A stretch of 64,000 nucleotides of DNA. Origin: Clostridium fungisolvens. Lineage in GTDB: Bacteria > Bacillota > Clostridia > Clostridiales > Clostridiaceae. Below, in pieces: positions 1-8,438 of this stretch. A program made the translations under genes and the position numbers. Positions within the stretch are counted from its first letter, which is position 1. The number at the start of each line of letters is the position of its first letter. The notes under the pieces were generated by a model, which saw nothing but the letters and a program-made list of their open reading frames with translations, made no database searches and was not told the DNA's origin. The stretch covers positions 4,774,001 through 4,838,000 of the forward strand of contig NZ_BLZR01000001.1 in NCBI RefSeq assembly GCF_014193895.1, in the 5' to 3' direction.

Positions 1-608
1 CTATGATCATCTTTAAATAATTTTCTTGCAAAACCCGCCGCTGGTGATTGATGTATTATCTTAGGAAAATAACCTCCTGTAGTCATAAACATAGCTTGAT
101 CTATTCTTTTATCTAAGGAAGCTACAATTGATGAAAGCATTCCCCCTAGACAGTATCCCATTATACAATTATTTTTTGTCCACACTTTCTTTTGCTCGAG
201 ATAATCAATTGTACTCATAACATCCACTACAGCATGTTGCCAAAACTTATACATTACCCTTATCTCAGGATACAGAAAACTTCTTCCACTTACTGAATCA
301 TTTTCAACTCTTGTATAGTTTCCAGGTATCACTGGTATGGAGCAGTAAACTCCTGCAGAGGCTAAATGAGCTCCCATCCAAAGTAAAAACTTTATATTAC
401 GACTCCCTAGTCCATGAAGCAGAATAGCAGACGCTTTTACTTCCTTCTTGGGTTCAAAATTATATACCTCTACAGTTTCAGTTCCAGGTGCAGGAGAGCT
501 GTATAAGGTTCTAAATCTTGTATAGTTAGCCCTATAGTTACTTCCTTTTAATATATATCCTTCAACACATTTTATAGTTTTTTTATTATAGTCAAAATCT
601 ATCTTCAT
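1..608 (-). CDS. Alpha/beta hydrolase, dienelactone-hydrolase-like (3' end outside window)
   Basis: The 202 visible codons run off the left edge, so the C-terminus with the expected catalytic Asp/His is not seen. The sequence shows an HGLGSR oxyanion-type turn after a beta strand and a nucleophile elbow GYCLGG. That elbow has Cys where most alpha/beta hydrolases have Ser, and is typical of dienelactone hydrolases. No signal peptide is present, so it is probably cytoplasmic. The ATG at 608 is the only start after an in-frame stop about 60 bases upstream, although its ribosome binding site (GAGATG) is weak. The substrate cannot be told. Confidence 0.8.
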   Translation of the reverse strand, partial: MKIDFDYNKKTIKCVEGYILKGSNYRANYTRFRTLYSSPAPGTETVEVYNFEPKKEVKASAILLHGLGSRNIKFLLWMGAHLASAGVYCSIPVIPGNYTRVENDSVSGRSFLYPEIRVMYKFWQHAVVDVMSTIDYLEQKKVWTKNNCIMGYCLGGMLSSIVASLDKRIDQAMFMTTGGYFPKIIHQSPAAGFARKLFKDDH

Positions 609-745
609 TATGAAATCATCTCTGATAAAAAAGTATTCTACATACCATTTATATGAATAATAATATTAATAGGTTCATTTATATGTAAATAAATGAACCT
701 ATTTATTAATGAACAACTATATTATTTAATTAACATTACGTCTTT

Positions 746-1885
746 TTAATAATGAACTCTTACAAGCCAGTATTTTATCTTTTTATCACTCCAGCCCAAA
801 TCCCAAGGAACGTTGTTTCTATCGGTATTGTGGCAAGTAACTAAGGCATACCCTTTAGAGTCAGCCCCGGTAACAACTGAAATATGATTTATGTCTCCCT
901 TTTTTTCGTATGCAACAAAATCTCCTGGAAGCAATTTATAAGATGCTTTATATACTTTTTCATAGCTTCCATATGCTATAACCGACGCTCTTCCACTTCC
1001 CACCATATAGTTTTTAAACCCATCCGCATTGAGCCAAGCTCTTGTAGCACCACTACTATCATAGCCCCAAGCTCCATTCTTTTTAAACTTACCACCTTCA
1101 TATAGTATCTGTGATGCAAAGTTCGCACAATCTCCACCTTCTGGGTTATAGTCTCTATATTTTTTATTATACTTAAATTCAAAAATCTCTTCACTTGCTG
1201 CTCCGCAATATCTAAATGCATAATCCATTGCACCTTTTCTTCTCTCATTCAGAGTAGAGAAATCTCTTGGAGGCTGCGAAAGTATATGAGTCTTTATAGA
1301 GTCTACTTTAAGTTTCTCTAAATCCAAAGAGTCTCCAAAGGGATCCTTATACCATTCTTTATTTATAATCCACTTATCTCCTAACTTAGCCAAACTCATT
1401 ATATGATATGTGCCTATTCTAAAGCTGTTTAATACATCAGGTTCATTGTCGTAGATATATTTGTATTCAGTAGAACAAATAAAATTAATAGAGGCCTTAG
1501 TTTGATCTCCTCTCACCTTTCTTACAACAACCTTTGGAACTATTTCTACAAACTTAGCACCCTGCTTTTCTTGCCAATTGTGAAGGTATTGATCTTTTTT
1601 TTGCTCATACTCATAAGCCCAAGTGCCATACTTAGTTTTCGTATCGTATAATTCCTTCACTAAATTCATATTACCATCTATTATTGCTTTATTTCTATTA
1701 TTAAAGATATCCTGTACTATTGTGGTTGCTTCTTCTTTTGTAATTGGCTTAGCACCTTCGTTTGTACTAGGCTCAGCATTAACTTGCTTTATACAAAAAC
1801 AAGAACTAAGAATTGTAAAAATCAAAAATAAACTGGATATCTTTATAATCATCTGTTTTCCATAACATATTTTCTTTAGCATCAT
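746..1885 (-). CDS. Secreted Amidase_6-type (NlpC/P60-like) putative amidase
   Basis: A 379-residue protein with an N-terminal hydrophobic signal segment (about residues 13-37, cleavage probably after VNA). A central region (about 45-200) resembles NTF2-like or DUF4829-type folds. The C-terminal domain (about 215-379) matches the putative amidase family Amidase_6: GGDCANFASQ supplies the likely catalytic Cys253, DINHISVV the His334, and the domain ends in a W-rich tail with CHNTDRN. The family is related to cysteine peptidases that cut peptidoglycan-type amide bonds, so an extracytoplasmic wall role is inferred. A ribosome binding site AGGTGG precedes the start. It is transcribed toward the hydrolase and away from the M15 peptidase gene's promoter region. 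Confidence 0.8.
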   Translation of the reverse strand: MMLKKICYGKQMIIKISSLFLIFTILSSCFCIKQVNAEPSTNEGAKPITKEEATTIVQDIFNNRNKAIIDGNMNLVKELYDTKTKYGTWAYEYEQKKDQYLHNWQEKQGAKFVEIVPKVVVRKVRGDQTKASINFICSTEYKYIYDNEPDVLNSFRIGTYHIMSLAKLGDKWIINKEWYKDPFGDSLDLEKLKVDSIKTHILSQPPRDFSTLNERRKGAMDYAFRYCGAASEEIFEFKYNKKYRDYNPEGGDCANFASQILYEGGKFKKNGAWGYDSSGATRAWLNADGFKNYMVGSGRASVIAYGSYEKVYKASYKLLPGDFVAYEKKGDINHISVVTGADSKGYALVTCHNTDRNNVPWDLGWSDKKIKYWLVRVHY

Positions 1886-2005
1886 AAAACCACCTTTTAC
1901 ACTAATATTTAAGTGATTTAAAAATATAGATTTATCATTCTGTCCTTAGTTCTTATCATAAGACTTGATGATACTTTTTATACATTGTAAAATACATTAA
2001 TATAA

Positions 2006-2902
2006 TCATAAACTTTTTTCTATTATATCTATGAACGACTTTATGCTCTGATCATTGGTTGGTACCTTCCCCCACCAGTTATCATACTTGTCATCTTTAT
2101 TTCCAAAATATTTAGCCTTAATTAGAATTTCCGGTCTGTACTCGTAGTGAAGTATATCAAAATGTCTCCACTTTCCTCCCCATATAAAATTATTAGCTTC
2201 GAATATCTTAGGTATCTCCTTTGTATATCCTTTTATTCTCTTATCTCCTTGTTCTAAAGAAGCCCATTGCCAATAGTCTCTTGAATCTCTGTTAAGATCT
2301 ATTGCAATACCAAAAGCATGAGGACTTAATCTTCCTGTTCCAGCTATTATTCTATAATTATAAGTTCCATTGAATGGGTAAATATCTGATGATGCCTTCC
2401 CATTAGACTTTGTCAATTCATTTAAGGACTTTACTACTGTATTTAGACTACTTGCAGCATTATTTTGTCCATTAAACTGCATTCCTCCTGCCACTGACTT
2501 TAAATTTTTTTCTATTTCACCTTTACTATGCCCATATACGTCATGTAATAATTCATAAACTCTCATTCTTCCAGGATCAAATTTATCTGCTACAACTCCA
2601 TCTATTGATTCAAGTGGATAAATTTGTTCAAGCATATCTTGAAGATCGGGATTAGCTAGCTTTTGCTCAAAAGTTTTTTGCTTTTTGTCATCATAAATTA
2701 TCTTTTTTCCTGACTTCATGACAATATATATATTATCATTATTCTTTTCTACTCCTGTTATATAAGAAGGATATGCCATCATAAGGGTAAGTAAATCTTG
2801 TTTCATCGTTATATTATAATCAACTTCTTTTACCTTACCTCTAGCCTCATAGGAAAACAGTAAACATACCATTAGTATTACTAGAATTATTCTTTTTTTC
2901 AT
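2006..2902 (-). CDS. Secreted peptidase M15 family protein (D-Ala-D-Ala carboxypeptidase-like)
   Basis: About 298 residues. The ATG at 2902 is chosen because GGGGTGAT lies 7-8 bases upstream; a GTG four codons earlier overlaps that site. Residues 1-22 form a signal peptide. The C-terminal half has the M15 zinc-site pattern: SPHAFGIAIDLN gives the first His and Asp, and KWRHFDILHYEYRPE gives the later His ligands. Members cleave D-Ala-containing or L-Ala-D-Glu peptides of peptidoglycan. The N-terminal 170 residues were not recognised. It lies just upstream of the amidase-like gene on the same strand, so the two may serve the same wall-processing role. Substrate specificity is not inferable. 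Confidence 0.8.
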   Translation of the reverse strand: MKKRIILVILMVCLLFSYEARGKVKEVDYNITMKQDLLTLMMAYPSYITGVEKNNDNIYIVMKSGKKIIYDDKKQKTFEQKLANPDLQDMLEQIYPLESIDGVVADKFDPGRMRVYELLHDVYGHSKGEIEKNLKSVAGGMQFNGQNNAASSLNTVVKSLNELTKSNGKASSDIYPFNGTYNYRIIAGTGRLSPHAFGIAIDLNRDSRDYWQWASLEQGDKRIKGYTKEIPKIFEANNFIWGGKWRHFDILHYEYRPEILIKAKYFGNKDDKYDNWWGKVPTNDQSIKSFIDIIEKSL

Positions 2903-2980
2903 AAATATCATCACCCCTACTAAATATTTAGAATAGTACTAACAATTTTATTTAAAATTATGTCTAAGATTGTTATTTAG

Positions 2981-3078
2981 AGAGTTCCTGTATGGAAACT
3001 TAATTTATACTTGTTCGAAAATTTCGGCTTCTGGGGATTTTCGGGCATGTATAAATTAATAGTTGAGTTAGGAACTCT
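2981..3078. repeat. Nested-hairpin intergenic element, type 2 (98 bp)
   Basis: Three concentric inverted repeats are visible: AGAGTTCCT (2981-2989) with AGGAACTCT (3070-3078), TTAATTTATAC with GTATAAATTAA, and CGAAAAT with ATTTTCG around the centre. On the minus strand the apical segment reads CCCAGAAGCC, close to the CAGAAACC and CAGAACCC loops of the 95-bp elements near 16.9 and 18.4 kb. The outer stem differs from those elements, so this is either a distant relative or an independent family with the same architecture. Confidence 0.6.
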
Positions 3079-3082
3079 ATAA

Positions 3083-3117
3083 AGATGAAACACTTCAATC
3101 CGAAATCTATTAAAATT
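3083..3117 (-). repeat. Truncated half of the 95-bp nested-hairpin element
   Basis: GATGAAACACTTCAATCCGA and the bases after it match the first 35 bases of the full copy at 18403-18497 with few changes (GATGAGCCACTTCGATCCGA there). The inner hairpin and the other arm are missing. It abuts the type-2 hairpin on one side and a terminator on the other, so the intergenic region is a mosaic of repeats. Confidence 0.6.
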
Positions 3118-3131
3118 CATTAATATAGAAA

Positions 3132-3168
3132 AAAGTCTTAATGTTATAGTTTCTAACATTAAGACTTT
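3132..3168 (-). terminator. Rho-independent terminator after the threonine aldolase gene
   Basis: A perfect 15-bp stem (AAAGTCTTAATGTTA paired with its complement, 7-base loop) is followed on the minus strand by a run of T (TTTTTTCTAT). It lies about 140 bases past the aldolase stop codon. Confidence 0.75.
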
Positions 3169-3290
3169 CATTTATATATTTTCCACATACTAAATTCGTA
3201 TGTGTAGATATATTTACCACCGTTTCCAATACCATATTTATAATTCTTTGCGTATTTAATTAAAGAGAAAGATGGCGTGATATATAAACT
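3168..3290 (-). pseudogene. Possible decayed gene fragment (about 40 codons, no start)
   Basis: On the minus strand, between the aldolase stop and its terminator, about 40 codons stay open and end in TGA at the hairpin. The translation includes IKYAKNYKYGIGNGGKYIYT. The Gly/Tyr composition looks like coding sequence, but there is no start codon or ribosome binding site, and an in-frame stop sits just upstream. I do not recognise the family. It could be chance. Confidence 0.3.
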
Positions 3291-3310
3291 TCAAATATTG
3301 TTAATTAAGA

Positions 3311-4345
3311 TTAATTATTCAAAAAATTTTTCAAAGTATTTATAACATAATCTATATCTTCTTTTGAAATCCAGTAATGAGTAACAAATCTTAGCTTTCC
3401 GCCTTCTTGTCCATTTATTTTTATATCACTATCATTAAAATACTTAACTAATTTATCTGATATATCTTCAATATTATCTATAGTAAAGAAAACCATGTTT
3501 ATATCTAAGTTATCTCTATCTACTTTAATTCCCTCAATTTTATCCAGTTCATCTGCTAGATATACTGCATTCCCATGATCCTCACTAAGTCTCTTAGTCA
3601 TATCCTTTAAAGCAATTAAACCTGCTGCTGCTAAGAAACCAGCTTGTCTAAGTCCACCACCCATTAATTTTCTCTTTTTTCTAGCCTTATCTATAAATTC
3701 CTGACTACCCGCTAGCATAGATCCTACTGGTGCACAAAGACCTTTTGATAAACAGAACATTACCGAATCACAATATTTTGTTATTTCTTTAGCTTCAACC
3801 TTCAAGAATGATGCTGCGTTAAATAATCTAGCTCCATCTATATGAACTTTAAGATTGGCTTCTTTTGCTATATTACTTATCGCTCTCATATAATCTAAGT
3901 CTACTACAGCTCCATTTGAATAAGCATTTTCAACACAAATCAATGATGTTTCTGGAAAATGAATATCTTCAGTTCTTATAGTACTTCTTATTTTTTCTAA
4001 ATTCATTCTTCCTCTCTCTGTTGGAAGAGCTCTTAATTGCACACCCGCTATAACAGCTGCAGCTCCAACTTCATGAGCTACTATATGACAATCCTCACCT
4101 AGAATAACCTCTTCTCCTCTTCTACAATGAGTAAAAAGTGCTAATTGATTACCAAAAGTTCCACTTGGTACAAATAATGCAGCTTCCATTCCTACTAGTT
4201 CTGCAGCATATTTTTCAAGTTCATTTATTGTAGGGTCATCGCCATATACATCGTCTCCAACCATTGCTTTGAACATAGCCTTTCTCATTGCTTCTGTTGG
4301 TTGTGTTACTGTATCACTTCTTAAATCAATAAATCTTTTTGACAT
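3311..4345 (-). CDS. ltaE: Low-specificity L-threonine aldolase (PLP-dependent)
   Basis: A 344-residue protein of fold-type I. It starts with the family signature FIDLRSDTVTQPT, contains the substrate loop VGDDVYGDDPT, an HIDGARLFNA cofactor-binding segment and the PLP-lysine region MFCLSKGLCAPVGS. It cleaves L-threonine or allo-threonine to glycine and acetaldehyde. The ATG at 4345 is preferred because GGGGAGG precedes it by 6 bases; an upstream in-frame start seven codons earlier lacks a site. Length and motifs are normal for the family. It is transcribed divergently from the glutaredoxin gene and ends at a hairpin near 3150. Confidence 0.92.
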   Translation of the reverse strand: MSKRFIDLRSDTVTQPTEAMRKAMFKAMVGDDVYGDDPTINELEKYAAELVGMEAALFVPSGTFGNQLALFTHCRRGEEVILGEDCHIVAHEVGAAAVIAGVQLRALPTERGRMNLEKIRSTIRTEDIHFPETSLICVENAYSNGAVVDLDYMRAISNIAKEANLKVHIDGARLFNAASFLKVEAKEITKYCDSVMFCLSKGLCAPVGSMLAGSQEFIDKARKKRKLMGGGLRQAGFLAAAGLIALKDMTKRLSEDHGNAVYLADELDKIEGIKVDRDNLDINMVFFTIDNIEDISDKLVKYFNDSDIKINGQEGGKLRFVTHYWISKEDIDYVINTLKNFLNN

Positions 4346-4441
4346 AACCTGCCTCCCCAAATACAAAATTAAATGTTCTTATAGAATAAGTAATTACTAT
4401 TAAATATAGATGTACATCTTTAATAATAACACACTATAATA

Positions 4442-4471
4442 TTGATAAAAACTTAAATAGAGAGGTATAAT
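4442..4471 (+). promoter_or_regulatory. Promoter of the glutaredoxin gene
   Basis: TTGATA (4442-4447), an 18-base spacer and TATAAT (4466-4471) form a good vegetative-type promoter about 37 bases upstream of the start codon. Confidence 0.6.
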
Positions 4472-4508
4472 ATATAAAAATTACTTATTATTAAGGTGGT
4501 GAAATTCT

Positions 4509-4769
4509 ATGAGACCAGTACTATTTTTTATGATGAAATCATGCCCTTACTGCAAACAAGCAATAAACTGGATGAAAGAGCTTGAACAAGAAAATCCAGC
4601 ATATTCAGATATAGAAATAAAAACTATTGACGAAAACTTAGAGCCAGATTTAGCAGATCAATACGATTATTATTACGTACCAACTTATTACATTAACGGT
4701 GAAAAGGTACATGAGGGCGTTGCTACAAAAGAAAAAATAAAGCAAGTATTTGATACTGCATTATTATAG
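4509..4769 (+). CDS. Glutaredoxin-family thiol-disulfide protein
   Basis: An 86-residue single-domain thioredoxin-fold protein. It has the redox motif SCPYCKQ at residues 11-17 and the cis-Pro loop YYYVPTYYING. It probably reduces protein disulfides or mixed disulfides in the cytosol. The dithiol CPYC is that of classical glutaredoxins, though many clostridia lack glutathione, so the reductant is uncertain. The gene is monocistronic, with its own promoter and a terminator just downstream. A ribosome binding site AAGGTGG precedes the start. Confidence 0.85.
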   Translation: MRPVLFFMMKSCPYCKQAINWMKELEQENPAYSDIEIKTIDENLEPDLADQYDYYYVPTYYINGEKVHEGVATKEKIKQVFDTALL

Positions 4770-4795
4770 AACATAGGATTATCTTTATAAATGAA

Positions 4796-4840
4796 AAAAT
4801 ACCTTTCAGCAGAATAGGCTCGAAGGGTATTTTTTATTGA
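4796..4840 (+). terminator. Terminator of the glutaredoxin gene
   Basis: AATACCTTTC pairs with GAAGGGTATT (10 bp, one G-T) and is followed by TTTTATT. Confidence 0.75.
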
Positions 4841-4897
4841 AAGCTTTTTAAAATATGCACTTAAATATCAATTAGCATTTTATATAATATTTATATA

Positions 4898-4955
4898 GAT
4901 AAACTACTTCAGTCATTAACCTCAAAGTAAAGCTTTCGAATTGAAGTGGTATATG
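4898..4955 (+). repeat. Degenerate, internally deleted copy of the 95-bp nested-hairpin element
   Basis: The left end GATAAACTACTTC resembles GATGAACCACTTC, and the right end TTTCGAATTGAAGTGG matches TTTCGGATCGAAGTGG of the full element at 14 of 16 bases. The two ends still pair (ACTACTTCA with TGAAGTGGT), but the inner hairpin is lost. Confidence 0.5.
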
Positions 4956-5069
4956 TAAAATATATACTTTATATATGGCTAATGGTATAATGTAAACATT
5001 ATCAATAATATTTTGAATTTTTATGTAAGACTATCCTTAATAAATATTCATATTAAAGGGGGAAAACTC

Positions 5070-6062
5070 ATGGCACATACTCCATCAAGCTCAAGATACA
5101 CTAATATGAAATATAATAGATGTGGAAAAAGCGGTCTAAAACTGCCTGCGATATCTCTTGGTTTATGGCATAACTTCGGTGGCGTAGACACTTTAGAAAA
5201 CCAAAAAAGATTAATAACCACATCCTTTGATTTAGGAATAACACATTTTGATTTAGCAAACAACTATGGACCACCTCCAGGATCTGCTGAAGAAAACTTT
5301 GGAAGAATTCTTCACTCTGAGCTTTCTGGTTATAGAGATGAGCTAGTTATCTCTACAAAAGCTGGCTACGGAATGTGGGCAGGTCCTTATGGTGACTGGG
5401 GATCAAGAAAATATTTAATATCAAGCTTAGATCAAAGCTTGAAGAGAATGAATTTAGATTATGTAGATATATTCTATTCTCACAGACCAGATCCAAATAC
5501 TCCTGTTGAAGAAACTATGATGGCTTTAGATCAAGTAGTTAGACAAGGTAAAGCTTTGTACGTAGGTATATCAAACTATAGTGCTGAACAGACAGCAAAG
5601 GCATCTAAGATATTGAAGGAGCTTGGAACTCCTTGCCTTATTCATCAGCCAAGATATTCAATGTTTGATAGATGGATTGAGAACGGACTTCAAGAAGTTT
5701 TAGAAGAGGAAGGAATAGGATCTATAGCATTTTGTCCTCTTGCTCAAGGACTACTTACAAATAAATATATTAATGGAGTTCCTCAGGATTCTAGAGCCGC
5801 TAACCCAACTTCTCCGTTCCTAAATTGTGATGCAATAACTGTAGAAAAGGTTGAAAAGATAAAGAAGCTTAATGATATAGCACAAAACAGAAATCAATCT
5901 CTTGCTCAAATGTCACTTGCATGGGTTTTAAGAAATGGTAAAGTTACTTCTGCACTTATAGGTGCAAGTAAAGTTTCTCAAGTTATAGAAAATGTTCAGG
6001 TAGTAAATAATCTAGATTTCTCTGAAGAAGAGCTTAGATTAATAGATGAAATAACTAAATAA
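5070..6062 (+). CDS. yghZ: Aldo/keto reductase, L-glyceraldehyde-3-phosphate reductase type
   Basis: A 330-residue TIM-barrel NADPH-dependent reductase. The start at 5070 follows AAAGGGGG by 6 bases; an upstream in-frame ATG at 5013 has no site. It has the AKR catalytic tetrad pattern: FDLANNYG (Asp, Tyr), VISTKAGYGMW (Lys) and DIFYSHRPD (His). The GPPPGSAEENFG loop is typical of the YghZ/Gpr group, which reduces L-glyceraldehyde 3-phosphate and methylglyoxal-like carbonyls. The C-terminal ALIGASKVSQ segment binds NADP(H). It is monocistronic and ends at a strong bidirectional hairpin. Confidence 0.88.
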   Translation: MAHTPSSSRYTNMKYNRCGKSGLKLPAISLGLWHNFGGVDTLENQKRLITTSFDLGITHFDLANNYGPPPGSAEENFGRILHSELSGYRDELVISTKAGYGMWAGPYGDWGSRKYLISSLDQSLKRMNLDYVDIFYSHRPDPNTPVEETMMALDQVVRQGKALYVGISNYSAEQTAKASKILKELGTPCLIHQPRYSMFDRWIENGLQEVLEEEGIGSIAFCPLAQGLLTNKYINGVPQDSRAANPTSPFLNCDAITVEKVEKIKKLNDIAQNRNQSLAQMSLAWVLRNGKVTSALIGASKVSQVIENVQVVNNLDFSEEELRLIDEITK

Positions 6063-6122
6063 TTTATTTAAATATGTTTAACTTTTTATTACGGATGTAT
6101 TACTCCGTAGTAGAATTTATAT

Positions 6123-6160
6123 TAAAAGAACTCTGCTTACAACCCAGCAGAGTTCTTTTA
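6123..6160. terminator. Bidirectional terminator
   Basis: A perfect 15-bp stem, TAAAAGAACTCTGCT with AGCAGAGTTCTTTTA and an 8-base loop, has A-rich and T-rich flanks. It serves the convergent aldo/keto reductase gene (+) and ABC transporter operon (-). Confidence 0.85.
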
Positions 6161-6221
6161 ATAACCTTAATACTTAGTTAGCATATCTTTTACTATAACA
6201 ATCCAAGTTATTTAATACAAA

Positions 6222-7298
6222 TTAAGCTATTCTCTTAACTTTAAAGGTTCCTGCAGTAAATAACACTAGTGAAAATAATACTACTACCAATGCATACTCT
6301 GGTTTTTGAGTATTTATTGATTGCAATGCCCAGTACTGAGGAGTAAACTTCGAAAATGCTGTAACAGACTTAGGCAAAAAGTCATAAGGCATAAAACTTC
6401 CACCTACAAAGCATGTAACTCCTACAATTATTTGTAATACTACATTGATATAGTTTTCCCTCTTTACTACTCTAGTTACTAGAATTCCAAGACTTAAGGA
6501 TACTAATGCCAAACAAATTATATTTAGAATTGCTATGGGTGCTTTTGTAAGCATACTAGGGGAATTTACTAAAGCACTTAATATATAAATAAAACTATAA
6601 GATAATGCAGATATTATAAAAAGTGCCCCTAGTATAGCTCCTATTATAACTCTTGGTTTATTAGCTGTAGTAAAACTTCTCACAATTATATTTTGCTCAT
6701 TTAGGTGAAATAGATCCATCGATATACCAATAGAGCTGAATAAAGCAAAGCTTATTATTAGATTAAGAACCATAGCATCTCCAAAATTAGTCTTATCTTT
6801 TCCTATAACTGAAATATTAGCTTCTTTATAACTTAAAGCTTTCAATGTTATATCTTTTCCGTTACTTTTAAACTCATTTTTTAGTAACATATTATTTATC
6901 AGTGAATCCGCATTTAATTGAAAATTTCCTAAATCAGAATTACTTCCAAGCTTATAAGAAATTATTTGAGGCTTTTCACCTTTTTCAATCTTATCAGAGA
7001 AATCCTCAGGTATTTCATAGAATTCACTTATATTTTTCTTTTTTAGCTTTTCTGTTGCCGTATCTTTATCATATATCTTAATCTTAGTATTAGTTTGTAT
7101 TTCTTTAACGAATTCATTACTATAGCTTCCCTTATCACTATTTACAATAACATTCTCATTATCAGCTCCAATTAGACTCTTAAATAAAAAACCAAAGGAT
7201 AAAACCACTATAAATGGAACAATAATAGTTGCTATAATAGTGCTTTTACTTTTAGTCAATCTCTTTAGATTACTTTTTAACAATATTAAAAAACTCAT
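6222..7298 (-). CDS. ABC-2 type transporter permease (LnrN/YfiN-like)
   Basis: About 358 residues with one N-terminal membrane helix (residues 15-40), an extracytoplasmic region to about 175, then five helices, the usual ABC-2 layout. The ATG at 7298 is chosen because GGGAGG lies 6 bases upstream; a start five codons earlier would place that site inside the gene. It is the last gene of a five-gene unit (kinase, regulator, ATPase, permease, permease). The start lies only 3 bases past the preceding stop, so the two permeases are likely translated together. It probably forms a heterodimer with its neighbour to export or clear amphipathic compounds. Confidence 0.85.
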   Translation of the reverse strand: MSFLILLKSNLKRLTKSKSTIIATIIVPFIVVLSFGFLFKSLIGADNENVIVNSDKGSYSNEFVKEIQTNTKIKIYDKDTATEKLKKKNISEFYEIPEDFSDKIEKGEKPQIISYKLGSNSDLGNFQLNADSLINNMLLKNEFKSNGKDITLKALSYKEANISVIGKDKTNFGDAMVLNLIISFALFSSIGISMDLFHLNEQNIIVRSFTTANKPRVIIGAILGALFIISALSYSFIYILSALVNSPSMLTKAPIAILNIICLALVSLSLGILVTRVVKRENYINVVLQIIVGVTCFVGGSFMPYDFLPKSVTAFSKFTPQYWALQSINTQKPEYALVVVLFSLVLFTAGTFKVKRIA

Positions 7299-7300
7299 AG

Positions 7301-8437
7301 TTAATCCTCCCATGCAATATTAACTTTAACAAAGCTTACAACTAAAAATATCACAGCTACTAAAAGCATAAGAATAATTTGATTTAAGGCACCATAACTT
7401 CCTTCAATTATAGCCAAACTCTTATAAGAATTAAGTATCAAGGAATTAGGAGAAAAATTAGATATTATTTTTAGTACACTTGCATCAGTCATGTCAACAC
7501 TATAGAAGACGCCTCCAATCATTAACGGTAAAGCTGTAATCACAGTAATTATTGAGTTACTTACTTTCTCACTTTTTACAAAAGCTATTATTAGACCTAT
7601 AACAGATGCCTGAAGCAAGCTTTGAAAAATAACTGCAACTAATATCCATACTATCGAAGTAGTGAAAGCTATCCCTAAGATTTTATTTATCATCACATAT
7701 ACTATATTTATAAAAAATACTATTATAAAGGATGAACTTAAATATCCTGCTAAGTAATTAACTTTTTTGTTAGGGGTAGAGAAACTCCTTCTTAGTATTC
7801 CAACTCTCTTCTCTTTGTAGAACAATTTTACTAAGGTAAGCATTATCATAACTGACGAGAAACTAAACATTGATATGGTGTAATATTCTCTTGCTCCTAA
7901 TGACTTGTAGCCTTCTATTATTTTTTCCTTAACGGAAGGAACTTTTTGTACTTCCTGAAGTTTTCCAATTATTTTACTTGTAAGTGCTTTCTTTTCTTCA
8001 TCATTTAAACTAATAGAATCTATATTTTTGTAGATAACCTTATATTGATTAATATTTTCAGTAAAAGTTGTCATAAAGCCCTGAACCATATCTAATGCAC
8101 TATCGGATCCAGTTACTTTTTCTATTGTTATATCATTAAAAGATTTATCTATTATAACTCTACACTTTATATCATCTTCAGTATCACTATCTATAAAGTT
8201 TTTAACTTCTTTTGTATTTAGCATTGATTCTAAAGCTTTGCCTTCTTGTGAAGTTTTGTCATATTTAAACTCAACCTTTACAGGTTCAAAGGAACTTTTA
8301 CCAGCGAACAGATCCTGTTGCATAACACCATAAACATAAGCTGCTATCATAGGACAAATTATAAATAGCACAAATATTATTCTGTTCTGTCTAATAAAAG
8401 ATATTAAGTTCTTTTTTATCTCTGTTACTAGATTCAT
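7301..8437 (-). CDS. ABC-2 type transporter permease (LnrM/YfiM-like)
   Basis: About 378 residues with one N-terminal helix (about 20-42), a long Lys/Glu-rich extracytoplasmic segment, and five C-terminal helices from about residue 190. The ATG at 8437 follows GAGGAGAAGTAAA; an earlier in-frame start would overlap that site. It lies directly behind the ATPase gene with a 1-base gap and precedes a similar permease, so the pair is the membrane part of one exporter. The two proteins share topology but little obvious sequence, suggesting a heterodimer. Confidence 0.85.
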   Translation of the reverse strand: MNLVTEIKKNLISFIRQNRIIFVLFIICPMIAAYVYGVMQQDLFAGKSSFEPVKVEFKYDKTSQEGKALESMLNTKEVKNFIDSDTEDDIKCRVIIDKSFNDITIEKVTGSDSALDMVQGFMTTFTENINQYKVIYKNIDSISLNDEEKKALTSKIIGKLQEVQKVPSVKEKIIEGYKSLGAREYYTISMFSFSSVMIMLTLVKLFYKEKRVGILRRSFSTPNKKVNYLAGYLSSSFIIVFFINIVYVMINKILGIAFTTSIVWILVAVIFQSLLQASVIGLIIAFVKSEKVSNSIITVITALPLMIGGVFYSVDMTDASVLKIISNFSPNSLILNSYKSLAIIEGSYGALNQIILMLLVAVIFLVVSFVKVNIAWED

Positions 8438-8438
8438 T

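Noticed and set aside
2977..3171. A 64-codon open reading frame on the minus strand.
   Set aside because: It runs through two hairpin repeats and a terminator, so its openness is a by-product of those inverted repeats.
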